This document shows, piece by piece, positions 38,743-46,987 of a DNA stretch of 64,000 nucleotides; the stretch's first letter is position 1, and each line of letters starts with the position of its first letter. Position numbers and translations under genes: made by a program. Location: the NCBI GenBank assembly GCA_963780395.1, contig CAWABY010000003.1:207954-271953 (forward strand). The letters are read 5' to 3'. The stretch is from VGBV01 sp963780395 (GTDB lineage: Bacteria; Actinomycetota; Thermoleophilia; Solirubrobacterales; 70-9). A model generated the notes under the pieces. The model was not told the DNA's origin and did no database searches. It worked only from the letters and a program-made list of their open reading frames with translations.

Positions 38743-40560
38743 TCAGCCGCCGGAACGCTCGGCGATCACTGCCTCGGCGGCGTCGACCGCCTGATTCAGC
38801 TGCTCCTCGACCAGGTCGAGGCCCGAATCCCAGAAGCCGGGGTCGGTGAGGTCGACGCCGACGATCTTGCCCAGCTCCTCGGGTGAGCGCGAGCCCCCCG
38901 CCGCCAGAAGCTCCAGGTAGCTCGGCACCATCTCGTCGCCGCGCTCGGTGTAGAGCTTGTAGACCGACAGCGCCAGCAGCTGGCCGTAGGCGTAGGCGTA
39001 GACGTAGCCCGGAGAGGCGATGAAGTGGGGGACGTAGGACCACCAGCCGCGGTAGCCCTCGGTGATCTCGACCGAGTCGCCCAGCAGCTCGGCCTGGGTC
39101 TCGGTCCAGAGCTCGTTGATGCGCTCGACGGCGAGCTCGCCCTCGTCGCGGCGCGAGGTGTGAACCCGGTCCTCGAACTGGTTCATCGCGATCTGACGGA
39201 AGACGGTCGCGATCTGGCCCTCGACCGCTTCGGCCAGCAACCCCAGTCGCGATCCGGGGTCGTCGGCGTTCGCGAGCAGGCGGCCGAAGACGATCTCCTC
39301 GGCGAACACCGAGGCCGTCTCGGCCACCGTCAGCGGGGTGTCCTGGTGGAAGACGCCCTGCTCGCGCGCCAGCGTCTGGTGCAGGCCGTGGCCGAGCTCG
39401 TGGGCCAGGGTGAGCACGTCGCGGCGGCGGTCGGTGTAGTTGAGCATCACATAGGGGTGGACCGAGGGGACGGTGGACGCGCTGAAGGCGCCGCCGCGCT
39501 TCACCTGGGTGGGGGGCGCGTCGATCCAGCGCTCGTCGAAGAAGCGCCGCGCGATCTCCCCGGCGCGATCGGAGAACGACTCGAACGAGGCCAGCACCAG
39601 CTCCTGGCCCTGCTCCCACGGAATCTTCTCGTCGTCGCTCGTGACCGCCGCCATGCGGTCGTAGTCGGCGAGCTGGTCGAGGCCGAGCAGCCGCGCCTTG
39701 GTCTCGTACCAGCGACGGGCCAGCCCGTAGCGAGACTTGACCGCCTCGACGAGCGCCTGCACCGACTCGTCCGACGCCTCGTTCGAGAGGTTGCGCGACG
39801 CGAGCCAATGGGGGTAGTGGCGCAGGCGATCCTTGATCGCCTTGTCCTGCAGCAGCGTGTTGAAGACGTAGGCCCGGGTGCGCAGCCCCGGCTGCAGCGC
39901 CTCGGTTACGGCCTCGGCCGTCTTCTTGCGCTGCTCGCGGTCTGGGTTGAACAGACCGGAGAGGGCGACGTCGAGCGGCGCCGGCTCCGGCTCGCCTTCG
40001 AGGTCCACCTTGATCGCGGAGGTGAGCTCGTCGAACAGTCGCGTCCAGGCTCCGCGCCCGGTCACGCCCAGCTCGGTCGAGATCGTCTCCTCGGGCTTCG
40101 ACAACAGATGGGGGCGGTAGCGACGCTCCATGCGCAGGTAGTGCGCGGCGAACTCGAGCCCCGGCGTCGAGAGCAGCTGCTCGGCGCGGTCGTCGTCCAC
40201 CTCCACCCACTCGAGCTCGAAGAAGAGGAGCTTGGTCTGGATCGCGGTGGCCCGCTCGCTCACCATCTGCACCAGGGCGCCGTTGGCCGGGTCCTCGGTG
40301 TCGGCGGCGAAGCGCAGGTGGGCGAAGTTGGCGGCCCTGCCGGCCAGCTCCGAGATCGCCGCCAGCTCCTCCATCGCCTCGCGCAGCCCATCGCCGTCGA
40401 GCTCGGCGACCTTGCCCTCGTGCCTCTCGGCGAACCCGGCCGCCCGCTCGTCGGCGCGCTCGAGCAGCGCGGCGACCGTCGCCTCGTCGTCGCCGGCCCC
40501 GGCCTCATCGACGTCGAGCAGGTGGCTCAGGTCCCAGGTGACCGCCTCGAGGGCGCTCAT
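38743..40560 (-). CDS. pepF: Oligoendopeptidase F (M3 family)
   Basis: 605 aa cytoplasmic zinc oligopeptidase. The zinc motif HELGHGLHQ is near residue 387 (LTLAHELGHGLHQTLAREQG), with the third ligand region TVAETASVFAEEIVFGRLL. An N-terminal helical domain (ATAIQTKLLFFELEWVEVDD) is typical of the family. The ATG at 40560 overlaps the stop of the DUF3817 gene (TGATG), so the two are coupled. Confidence 0.93.
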   Translation of the reverse strand: MSALEAVTWDLSHLLDVDEAGAGDDEATVAALLERADERAAGFAERHEGKVAELDGDGLREAMEELAAISELAGRAANFAHLRFAADTEDPANGALVQMVSERATAIQTKLLFFELEWVEVDDDRAEQLLSTPGLEFAAHYLRMERRYRPHLLSKPEETISTELGVTGRGAWTRLFDELTSAIKVDLEGEPEPAPLDVALSGLFNPDREQRKKTAEAVTEALQPGLRTRAYVFNTLLQDKAIKDRLRHYPHWLASRNLSNEASDESVQALVEAVKSRYGLARRWYETKARLLGLDQLADYDRMAAVTSDDEKIPWEQGQELVLASFESFSDRAGEIARRFFDERWIDAPPTQVKRGGAFSASTVPSVHPYVMLNYTDRRRDVLTLAHELGHGLHQTLAREQGVFHQDTPLTVAETASVFAEEIVFGRLLANADDPGSRLGLLAEAVEGQIATVFRQIAMNQFEDRVHTSRRDEGELAVERINELWTETQAELLGDSVEITEGYRGWWSYVPHFIASPGYVYAYAYGQLLALSVYKLYTERGDEMVPSYLELLAAGGSRSPEELGKIVGVDLTDPGFWDSGLDLVEEQLNQAVDAAEAVIAERSGG

Positions 40561-40907
40561 CAGCCGGCTTCGCCGAGCGGCTCGGCCTGCAGCTTGCGGC
40601 GCAGCACGTAGTCGCCGATCAGCGATCCCGGCGGCCCAAGCGTGACCACTACCAGCGCGGGGAACCACCAGTCCCAGCGGTTCTCGAGCGAGCCGATGCC
40701 GCACAGGGCCAAGAGCGCCAGGTAGCCGCCGCCGTGGATGGGGCCCAGGATGTGGACGAGGCTGTCGCGGTCGCCGAGCGATGCCCACAGCAGCACCGCC
40801 AGCAGCACGGCGTCGGCGATCGCCACGATTGCGATCACGTTCAGCCGCCGCAGCGTCGTCGCCCTCTCGCTCGGATCGCTGTTGATGGGTCCTGGGTCGA
40901 GCGCCAA
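40560..40907 (-). CDS. DUF3817-type small membrane protein
   Basis: 115 aa with three or four membrane helices: VIAIVAIADAVLLAVLLWAS, LVHILGPIHGGGYLALLALC and WWFPALVVVTLGPPGSLIGD. The central HILGPIHGGGY matches the DUF3817 pattern (K/H-x-x-G-P-x-H-G). The start is a TTG at 40907, 9 bases after TAGCTT (40917-40922, complementary strand). It is the first gene of an operon with pepF. Function unknown. Confidence 0.8.
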   Translation of the reverse strand: MALDPGPINSDPSERATTLRRLNVIAIVAIADAVLLAVLLWASLGDRDSLVHILGPIHGGGYLALLALCGIGSLENRWDWWFPALVVVTLGPPGSLIGDYVLRRKLQAEPLGEAG

Positions 40908-40962
40908 GTCCGGGGCAAGCTAGCAAGGTGGCCGCTTCGCCCTCGTCGCTAGCTTTGTGTGC

Positions 40963-42096
40963 GTGAAGGCACCGGGCAGAGCGGCGATCGGGACTTGGAG
41001 CGGCGGGCGCTTCCTGCACTTCGGCGAGGCGGTGGACGAGGACCGCCTGGTCTCGCTGCTGCGGCCGGGGGAAGGCATCGAGACCGTCCTCAGCGCCGAC
41101 GCCTATGGCCAAGGCGAGGCCGACGAGGTGCTGGGCCGGGCCCTTGATGGGGTCGCCAGGAACGACTACTGCCTGGTGGGGGCGGTCGGTCACGACTTCT
41201 ACGAGGGAGAGCGCGACGGGCCCCGCGGCTTCCCCCGCTTCACCGACCCCGGGCTGCGCGGACCCGACCAGTACGCCTCCTACCTGCGGATGGCGGCCGA
41301 GCGCAGCCTGCGGCGGCTGGGCCAGGACGACTTCGACCTGCTGCTGCTGCACAACCCCGACCGCACCGGGTACGAGAGCGAGGTCGTCTGGGACGGGATG
41401 GAGGGGCTGCGCGAGGCCGGGCTGACCGCGCAGATCGGCGTGGCGCCGGGTCCGGCCAACGGCTTCACGCTGGACCTGATCCGCTGCCTGGAGCGCTTCG
41501 GCGAGCGCATCGACTGGGCGATGGTCATCCTCAACCCGCTGGAGCCGTGGCCGGGCGAGCTGGTGCTCGAGGCCGCGGCCCGCGAGGACGTCGGCGTGAT
41601 CACCCGGGTGGTGGACTACGGGGGGCTCTTCTGGGACGACCTCCTACCCGGCGCCGAGCTGGAACGCGGCGACCATCGCTCCTTTCGCCCCGAGGGCTGG
41701 ATCGAGCGCGGCCGGGACAGACTCGAGCGCCTGCGCCCGATCGCCGAGGCCGCCGGGCTGACGCCGATGCAGCTCGCCTGCCAGTGGAACCTGGGCCACG
41801 ACGCGGTCGAGTGCGTGGTGCCGACCCTGATTCAGGAGGCCGGGGCCGGGGCGCGACCGATCGAGGAGAAGCGCACCGAGCTGGCCTCGCTGCCGGCCGA
41901 GCAGCGGCTCACCGCGGCGCAGCTGGACGAGATCCGCGCTATCGGCGACAACACGGGGTCGATGGACTTGAAGGGCGCCAGCCCGGATCACGAAGGCGAA
42001 GAGCGCCCCGATCGCTGGGGCATTGCGCCTGAGTTGGAGGCGGCCGCGCGGCGCTGGGGGATCGATCCCGCGCGTGACCTCCGCCGCGCGGCTTAA
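40963..42096 (+). CDS. Aldo/keto reductase family protein
   Basis: 377 aa TIM barrel: AAIGTWSGGRFLHFGEAVDE, VLSADAYGQGEADEVLGRAL (Asp/Tyr region), AAERSLRRLGQDDFDLLLLH (the DxxLLH mark), LTPMQLACQWNLGHDAVECV and LDEIRAIGDNTGSM. NADPH-dependent carbonyl reduction is the family activity; the substrate is unknown. I chose the GTG at 40963, 7 bases after TAGCTT (40950-40955); a GTG at 40957 is only 1 base after that element. A hairpin follows the stop. Confidence 0.88.
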   Translation: MKAPGRAAIGTWSGGRFLHFGEAVDEDRLVSLLRPGEGIETVLSADAYGQGEADEVLGRALDGVARNDYCLVGAVGHDFYEGERDGPRGFPRFTDPGLRGPDQYASYLRMAAERSLRRLGQDDFDLLLLHNPDRTGYESEVVWDGMEGLREAGLTAQIGVAPGPANGFTLDLIRCLERFGERIDWAMVILNPLEPWPGELVLEAAAREDVGVITRVVDYGGLFWDDLLPGAELERGDHRSFRPEGWIERGRDRLERLRPIAEAAGLTPMQLACQWNLGHDAVECVVPTLIQEAGAGARPIEEKRTELASLPAEQRLTAAQLDEIRAIGDNTGSMDLKGASPDHEGEERPDRWGIAPELEAAARRWGIDPARDLRRAA

Positions 42097-42104
42097 GGCG
42101 AGCG

Positions 42105-42120
42105 GCTCGCACTTGCGAGC
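42105..42120 (+). terminator. Hairpin after the aldo/keto reductase gene
   Basis: GCTCGC-ACTT-GCGAGC, a perfect 6-bp stem with a 4-base loop, 8 bases after the TAA. Confidence 0.5.
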
Positions 42121-42206
42121 GAGCTACAGAAGAGCGTCGCCCGCAGGTCTTTTCATGATCCGCTGCTAGCCATCCGGGCGTAGGAACGAACACCGCGAAC
42201 CGGGAC

Positions 42207-42242
42207 GGCGGCCGGGGCGCGGACCAGAGAAGCCGGACCGCC
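42207..42242 (+). promoter_or_regulatory. Strong hairpin directly before the NicO ribosome site
   Basis: GGCGGCCGG (42207-42215) pairs with CCGG-A-CCGCC (42233-42242), nine pairs with one bulged A and a 17-base loop. It ends 2 bases before AAGGAGGAG (42245-42253). The 3' arm (AAGCCGGACCGCC) faintly resembles a B12 box, but I could not find the other conserved cobalamin-riboswitch elements. Confidence 0.35.
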
Positions 42243-42257
42243 GCAAGGAGGAGCGAT

Positions 42258-43751
42258 GTGGAAGGGCCTGGGGTGATCCGGCGCGGTGGGATCGCGTTCG
42301 CGTGCGCGCTGATCCTGGCGGCGATCGCTGCCCCGGCCGCGTCCGCCCATCCGCTCGGCAACTTCAGCGTCAACCACCTGAGCCAGGTCCGGATCTCCGA
42401 AGGGGCCGTCCAGGTCAATTACATCCTCGACCTGGCCGAGATCCCGACCTTCCAACAGGTCCAGCGCTACGACGGCGACGGGGATGGCACGATCGGCAGC
42501 GCGGAGCAGGGCGCCTACCTGGCCGATCAGCTCGAACAGGCCGCGTCGGGCCTGACGCTGAGCGCGGACGGGCGTCCGGTGGCGCTGAGCGCCCCCAGGG
42601 ACGCGACCGTCGAGTTTCCCGCGGGTCAGGGCGGGCTCGAGACCAGCCGCATCGAGGCGAGCTTCGAGGCGGCGTTGCCGGCCGGCGCCCAGCGGGTCGA
42701 GCTGAGCGACGACAGCTTCGCCGACCGGGTCGGGTGGAAGGCGATCCAGGTGCTGCCCGGTGAGGGGACGGACGTCCGGTCGACCGTGCCGCTGAGCGAT
42801 CCGACGGACGGGCTTCGCGCCTACCCGGAGGACCTTCTGGAGAGTCCCCTCGATGTCCGGGAAGCCGACTTCGTCGTCAGCGAGGGCGACGGCACCGTGA
42901 CCGCGCCCGACGGCGCGGAGTCGAGCTCGGTGACGAGCGATCGCGCCCAGGACGGCTTCGCCGGCACGCTGACGAGCGGCGACGCCCAGGGCTGGGTCCT
43001 GCTGGGCCTGCTCGCGGCCGCGTTCGGCTGGGGGGCGCTGCACGCGCTCTCGCCCGGTCACGGCAAGGCGATGGTCGCCGGCTACCTGGTCGGCAGCCGC
43101 GGCACCCCCAAGCACGCGGTGATCCTGGGCGCCACCGTCACCATCACGCACACGGCGATCGTCTTCCTGCTCGGGCTGGTGACGCTGTTTGCCTCCTCCT
43201 ACATCCTTCCCGAGCAGCTTTATCCGTGGCTGGGTGTCGCCTCGGGGGTGATGGTCGTGGTCATCGGCGTGACCGTGATGCGAACGCGCTTCTTGCGCTG
43301 GCGCTCGATGCGCGCCGAGGCAGTTGGCGGGAAAGACCACGCGCACTCGCACGACCAGGCGCACTCGCACGACCACCCACACTCCCACGAGCACGGGCAC
43401 AGCCACCACCCCCCCGACGAGCCCCTGACGATGCGCGGGCTGCTGGCGCTTGGAGTCTCGGGAGGCCTCGTGCCCTGCCCCTCGGCCCTGGTGGTCCTGA
43501 TCGCGGCGATCTCCCAGCATCGCGTCGGCTTCGGCATGGCCCTGATCCTCGCCTTCAGCCTCGGCCTCGCAGCGACCCTGACGGCGGTCGGCCTCAGCGT
43601 CCTCTATGGCGGTCGATTGGTCGAGCGGCTGCGTCCCGAGCGCCGCCTGTTCGGAGCCCGCGTGATGGGAGCGCTGCCGGCGCTGTCGGCCAGTGTCATC
43701 GTGCTGGCGGGGGCGCTGATCACGCTCCGCGCCATCCCCGAGCTGAGCTGA
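42258..43751 (+). CDS. NicO/RcnA-family nickel-cobalt transporter with signal peptide and His-rich loop
   Basis: 497 aa. A signal peptide (about 8-30) is followed by an extracytoplasmic domain (about 31-235) with HPLGNFSVNHLSQVRISEGA and a calcium-type YDGDGDGTIG. The NicO membrane domain then has HALSPGHGKAMVAGYLVGSR, THTAIVFLLGLVTLF, GLVPCPSALVVLIAAISQH and C-terminal helices. Between helices lies a loop (about 362-388) with about 13 His alternating with Ser, Asp and Glu, a metal-binding segment. GTG start with AAGGAGGAG upstream. The neighbouring Fur-type gene and CbiMQO support a role in cobalt or nickel balance; import versus export is not settled. Confidence 0.88.
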   Translation: MEGPGVIRRGGIAFACALILAAIAAPAASAHPLGNFSVNHLSQVRISEGAVQVNYILDLAEIPTFQQVQRYDGDGDGTIGSAEQGAYLADQLEQAASGLTLSADGRPVALSAPRDATVEFPAGQGGLETSRIEASFEAALPAGAQRVELSDDSFADRVGWKAIQVLPGEGTDVRSTVPLSDPTDGLRAYPEDLLESPLDVREADFVVSEGDGTVTAPDGAESSSVTSDRAQDGFAGTLTSGDAQGWVLLGLLAAAFGWGALHALSPGHGKAMVAGYLVGSRGTPKHAVILGATVTITHTAIVFLLGLVTLFASSYILPEQLYPWLGVASGVMVVVIGVTVMRTRFLRWRSMRAEAVGGKDHAHSHDQAHSHDHPHSHEHGHSHHPPDEPLTMRGLLALGVSGGLVPCPSALVVLIAAISQHRVGFGMALILAFSLGLAATLTAVGLSVLYGGRLVERLRPERRLFGARVMGALPALSASVIVLAGALITLRAIPELS

Positions 43752-43857
43752 CCGCGGCAGACAGCCGACCGGTCCAGCCGGCCACCACCTCTTAACAAAG
43801 CGAAGTTGATCCAGTAGCGACCGGCTTGCGCTAGTAGGGCCAATTGGAGAGTCTGCC

Positions 43858-44322
43858 CTGACCGTCAGCCGCTCGACACCCCCCGTAGAGTTCGACAACG
43901 CCACCTCGTTGTTGAACGTCCTCCGCCGCCGGGGCATGCGGGTTTCGACCGCCCGCCGGGTGATCGTCCAGAAGCTGTTCGACGCCGGCGAGCCGATCTC
44001 GGCGCAGCAGATCGCCGCGGCACCGGACGGCGATGCGACCGCGCTGGACGTCGCCTCGGTCTACCGCAACCTGGAGACGCTCGAGCAGGTCGGGGTCGTC
44101 CGGCACTTTCACGCCGGCCACGGCCCGGGCCGCTACGTGCTGGTCGGCGCCGGCGAGCGCGAGTACCTGGCCTGCGACCGCTGCGGCGACGTGGTCGAGG
44201 TCGATCCCAGCGAGATCGACGAGATTCGCGCCGAGGTCCGCGAGCGTTTCGACTTCGCGGTCCGCTTCACCCACTTCCCGATGATCGGCCTCTGCGGCGA
44301 TTGCGCCGGCCGAGAGCCCTAG
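43858..44322 (+). CDS. Fur-family metalloregulator (possibly nickel/cobalt-responsive)
   Basis: About 154 aa. The winged helix has LRRRGMRVSTARRVIVQKLF, SAQQIAAAPDGDATALDVAS and VYRNLETLEQVGVVRHFHAG. Structural zinc cysteines are CDRC and CGDC near the C-terminus. Homologous N-terminal sequence (PVEFDNATSLLNVL) extends upstream of the first TTG at 43909, and the only start that includes it is a CTG at 43858, with GGAGAG (43846-43851) 6 bases before. I therefore place the start at this CTG; TTG 43909 is the fallback. Position between NicO and CbiM suggests it senses nickel or cobalt. Confidence 0.85.
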   Translation: MTVSRSTPPVEFDNATSLLNVLRRRGMRVSTARRVIVQKLFDAGEPISAQQIAAAPDGDATALDVASVYRNLETLEQVGVVRHFHAGHGPGRYVLVGAGEREYLACDRCGDVVEVDPSEIDEIRAEVRERFDFAVRFTHFPMIGLCGDCAGREP

Positions 44323-44345
44323 AACCCGCTCAAGGAGGAGAGGAC

Positions 44346-45041
44346 ATGCCCATAGCGATGCACATTCCCGACGGCTTCCTCAGCAACGAGGTGGCCGCCG
44401 CGACCGCGATCGCCGCGATCGCCGCGATCGCCGTCGCGCTCCGGGTGGCCGACCGCGATCTCGACGACTCGCGCGTGCCGCTGCTGGGGTTGGTTGCGGC
44501 CTTCATCTTCGCCGTCCAGATGCTCAACTTCCCGATCGCGGGCGGGACCAGCGGCCACCTGCTGGGCGCGGCGCTGGCGGCGGTTCTGCTGGGGCCATGG
44601 CTGGCCTGCCTCGTGATGGCGGTCGTGCTCGGGGCGCAGGCCTTCGTCTTCGCCGACGGAGGCATCACCGCCCTCGGCGCCAACGCGTTCAACATGGGCG
44701 TGCTCGGCGCGCTGCTCGCCGGCCTCGTGCTGGGGACGGCCACGCGAGTGCTGCCCCGAACCAGGCCCACCTTTCTGGCCAGCGTCGGCGTGGTCTCCTG
44801 GCTGGCGGTGATGGTCGGGGCCGCGGCGACGAGCATCGAGCTCGCAGCGTCGGACACCGTTCCGCTCGGGACCGTGTTGCCGGCGATGCTCGGCACCCAC
44901 GCCCTGATCGGCCTCGGCGAGGCGGCGATCACCGTTGCGGCTGTTGCGGCGGTGCTCTCCAGCCGCCCCGACCTGGTGGCCTACGGGCATTTCGACCAAC
45001 CGGCGGCGGGTGCGCCCGCTGCGCGCCCGAAGGAGGCATGA
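44346..45041 (+). CDS. cbiM: Cobalt/nickel ECF transporter substrate-binding membrane component CbiM
   Basis: 231 aa, six to seven membrane helices. The signature MHIPDGFLS is present at residues 5-13, with NFPIAGGTSGHLLGAALAAV and QAFVFADGGITALGANAFNM later. In this family Met1 and His2 coordinate the metal, which would require the second ATG (44358), yet the ribosome site AAGGAGGAGAGG (44332-44343) is best placed for the first (44346). The stop overlaps the next ATG (ATGA). Confidence 0.93.
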   Translation: MPIAMHIPDGFLSNEVAAATAIAAIAAIAVALRVADRDLDDSRVPLLGLVAAFIFAVQMLNFPIAGGTSGHLLGAALAAVLLGPWLACLVMAVVLGAQAFVFADGGITALGANAFNMGVLGALLAGLVLGTATRVLPRTRPTFLASVGVVSWLAVMVGAAATSIELAASDTVPLGTVLPAMLGTHALIGLGEAAITVAAVAAVLSSRPDLVAYGHFDQPAAGAPAARPKEA

Positions 45042-45382
45042 CGATGCGCACCTCGCTCAAGCTCTTCACCGTCGTCGGGCTGGCCGTGGCAATTGGCCTC
45101 GCCACAGCCGCCTCGCCGTTCGCCTCGCCCGACCCCGACGGCCTGGAGAAGGTCGCCGAGGAGAAGGCGTTCCTCGACGATGGCAAGTTGCACGCGATCC
45201 AGGAGGACTCGCCGATTCCCGACTATGCCTTCCCGGGCATCGAGAACGAGCGCGTCGCCACCGGGATGGCCGGGTTCGCGGGCACCCTCGGAGTGTTCGG
45301 TGTCGCCTTCGGGATCGCCTGGCTTCTGCGCCGGCGTGACCGGGACGGCGGGATCGGCGCCGCGGGAGGGACTCCCGCCTGA
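45038..45382 (+). CDS. PDGLE-domain protein (CbiN-like ECF component)
   Basis: 114 aa with two membrane helices (LKLFTVVGLAVAIGLATAAS and TLGVFGVAFGIAWLLRRRDR) flanking an outside loop that carries SPDPDGLEKVAEEKAF, the PDGLE signature. This domain replaces or accompanies CbiN in cobalt/nickel ECF systems. ATGA overlap with cbiM; AAGGAGG immediately upstream. Confidence 0.88.
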   Translation: MTMRTSLKLFTVVGLAVAIGLATAASPFASPDPDGLEKVAEEKAFLDDGKLHAIQEDSPIPDYAFPGIENERVATGMAGFAGTLGVFGVAFGIAWLLRRRDRDGGIGAAGGTPA

Positions 45383-45416
45383 GGCCGCGGCCCCAGGGCG
45401 CACGGGAACGGCGCGG

Positions 45417-46193
45417 ATGAGCGGCAGCCATTCACTCGACCTGACCGGTCCGGCTGGCGACACGTCCAGCCGGGTTCATCGCCTGGACCCCAGGGCGAAG
45501 CTCGTCGGGCTGGTCTCGGTCACCCTGGTCGCGGTCAGCACCCCCCTCGATCACTGGCCGGTCTGGATCGCATGCGGGCTCGTGCTCGTCGTCTACGCCG
45601 CTCTGGCCCGGATCCCGCCCGCTGAGATCTGGCGTCGGGGCCGCGTTATCGCACCGTTCGTTGTGCTGGCGGCGGTCTTTCTCCCTTTCGTGAGGCCAGG
45701 TGGCGAGGCGATGGAGGTCGGGCCGCTGACGCTTCACGAGGCCGGCGCGGCGGTGATGGCGAGCGTCATCGTCAAGGCTTCGATCGGCACCCTCTCGGCG
45801 GTCCTGCTCGCCGCCACCACTCCGGTTCCGGCGATGCTTCGCGGCCTGGAGCGAATGCGCGCGCCGCGGGTGATGGTCCTGATCGCCTCGCTCATGCACC
45901 GCTACCTCTTCCTGCTGGTCGGGCAGGTCTCTCGCACGCAGGCGGCCCTGCTCGCGCGGGGCTACCGGCCTCGGCACGCGCTCGAGGCGGGGCCTGTTGG
46001 CCGCGCTTCAATTGCGCTCTTTCTGCGAACCCATGATCGTGGTGAGCGCGTGCAGCGGGCGATGGTGGCCCGCGGCTTCGATGGGACCATGCCGCAACTC
46101 GAGCGGTTGGCGTTTGCTGCGCGGGACGGCGCCTTCATCGCGGCGGTGCTCGCGTTGCTGATCCCGATTCGCGTTCTGGCGGGAGCTCCGTGA
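45417..46193 (+). CDS. cbiQ: Energy-coupling transmembrane component CbiQ
   Basis: 258 aa. HRLDPRAKLVGLVSVTLVAV opens the membrane domain; the coupling motifs LLARGYRPR and MVARGFDGT are the Ala-Arg-Gly pair that contacts the ATPase. The ATG at 45417 is 34 bases after the PDGLE gene stop. The stop overlaps the cbiO GTG (GTGA). Confidence 0.92.
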   Translation: MSGSHSLDLTGPAGDTSSRVHRLDPRAKLVGLVSVTLVAVSTPLDHWPVWIACGLVLVVYAALARIPPAEIWRRGRVIAPFVVLAAVFLPFVRPGGEAMEVGPLTLHEAGAAVMASVIVKASIGTLSAVLLAATTPVPAMLRGLERMRAPRVMVLIASLMHRYLFLLVGQVSRTQAALLARGYRPRHALEAGPVGRASIALFLRTHDRGERVQRAMVARGFDGTMPQLERLAFAARDGAFIAAVLALLIPIRVLAGAP

Positions 46194-46951
46194 GCTGCGC
46201 GATCCACGCCAGCGGACTTCGTTTCGACTACCCGAGCGGGCAGCCCGCGCTGCAGGGGATCGACCTGCACGTCGGACATGGCGAGCGCGTGGCCCTGTTG
46301 GGGCCCAACGGTGCCGGAAAGACGACGCTGATGATGCACCTGAACGGACTCCTTCAGGGAGCGGGCGAGCTCGAGGTCGCGGGACTGCCCGTGACGGGCG
46401 GTGGCGAGCTGGCGGAACTCAGGGCCCGGGTGGGGCTCGTCTTTCAAGACCCCGACGACCAGCTGTTCATGCCGACGGTCGAGGAGGACGTCGGCTTCGG
46501 GCCTCTGAACATGGGGCTCGAGCGAACGCAGGTCCGAGAGCGAATCGCTGAGGCCCTGCGAACGGTCCGCATGTCGGATGCCGCCGGCCGCCCCCCGTAC
46601 CAGCTGTCGATGGGCGAGCGGCGCCGCGCGGCGATCGCGACGGTCCTCGCGATGCGACCTCGCCTGCTTGTGTTGGACGAGCCGACTGCCAATCTGGATC
46701 CCAGGGCCCGCCGCGAGCTCCTGGAGGTTCTTGCCGCGATCGAACGGACGATGCTCATCACCACCCACGATCTGCCGCTCGCGGCCGAGCTCTGCGATCG
46801 CGCGGTGATCCTTGCCGACGGGCGCATCGTCGCCGACGGGCCGACCCGCGAGATCCTGGCGGACGCGGAGGCGCTCGCCCGATACGACCTGGAGCTTCCC
46901 GCCGGCTTCGACCTCTCCCGAGTGCCGGACGTGATCTGCTCGCTAACCTGA
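46190..46951 (+). CDS. cbiO: Cobalt/nickel ECF transporter ATPase CbiO
   Basis: 253 aa ABC ATPase. Walker A is LGPNGAGKTT (about 37-46); the Q-loop is VFQDPDDQLFMPTVEEDVGF; Walker B is LLVLDEPTANLDP; the switch His is in TTHDLPLAAEL. The signature is LSMGERRR rather than LSGGQ, a change seen in some CbiO proteins. GTG start overlapping cbiQ. With cbiM, the PDGLE gene and cbiQ it completes a group I ECF importer. Confidence 0.94.
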   Translation: MSCAIHASGLRFDYPSGQPALQGIDLHVGHGERVALLGPNGAGKTTLMMHLNGLLQGAGELEVAGLPVTGGGELAELRARVGLVFQDPDDQLFMPTVEEDVGFGPLNMGLERTQVRERIAEALRTVRMSDAAGRPPYQLSMGERRRAAIATVLAMRPRLLVLDEPTANLDPRARRELLEVLAAIERTMLITTHDLPLAAELCDRAVILADGRIVADGPTREILADAEALARYDLELPAGFDLSRVPDVICSLT

Positions 46952-46987
46952 CTGTTGCCCCGCAGTCAACGTAACTCAGGGACGGGA

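Noticed and set aside
40957..40962. Earlier GTG start for the aldo/keto reductase
   Set aside because: It lies 1 base after the TAGCTT -10 element, upstream of any possible transcript start from it; the GTG at 40963 fits.
43337..43422. His/Ser/Asp repeats in the NicO gene as a DNA repeat element
   Set aside because: They are coding and form the metal-binding loop typical of the family.
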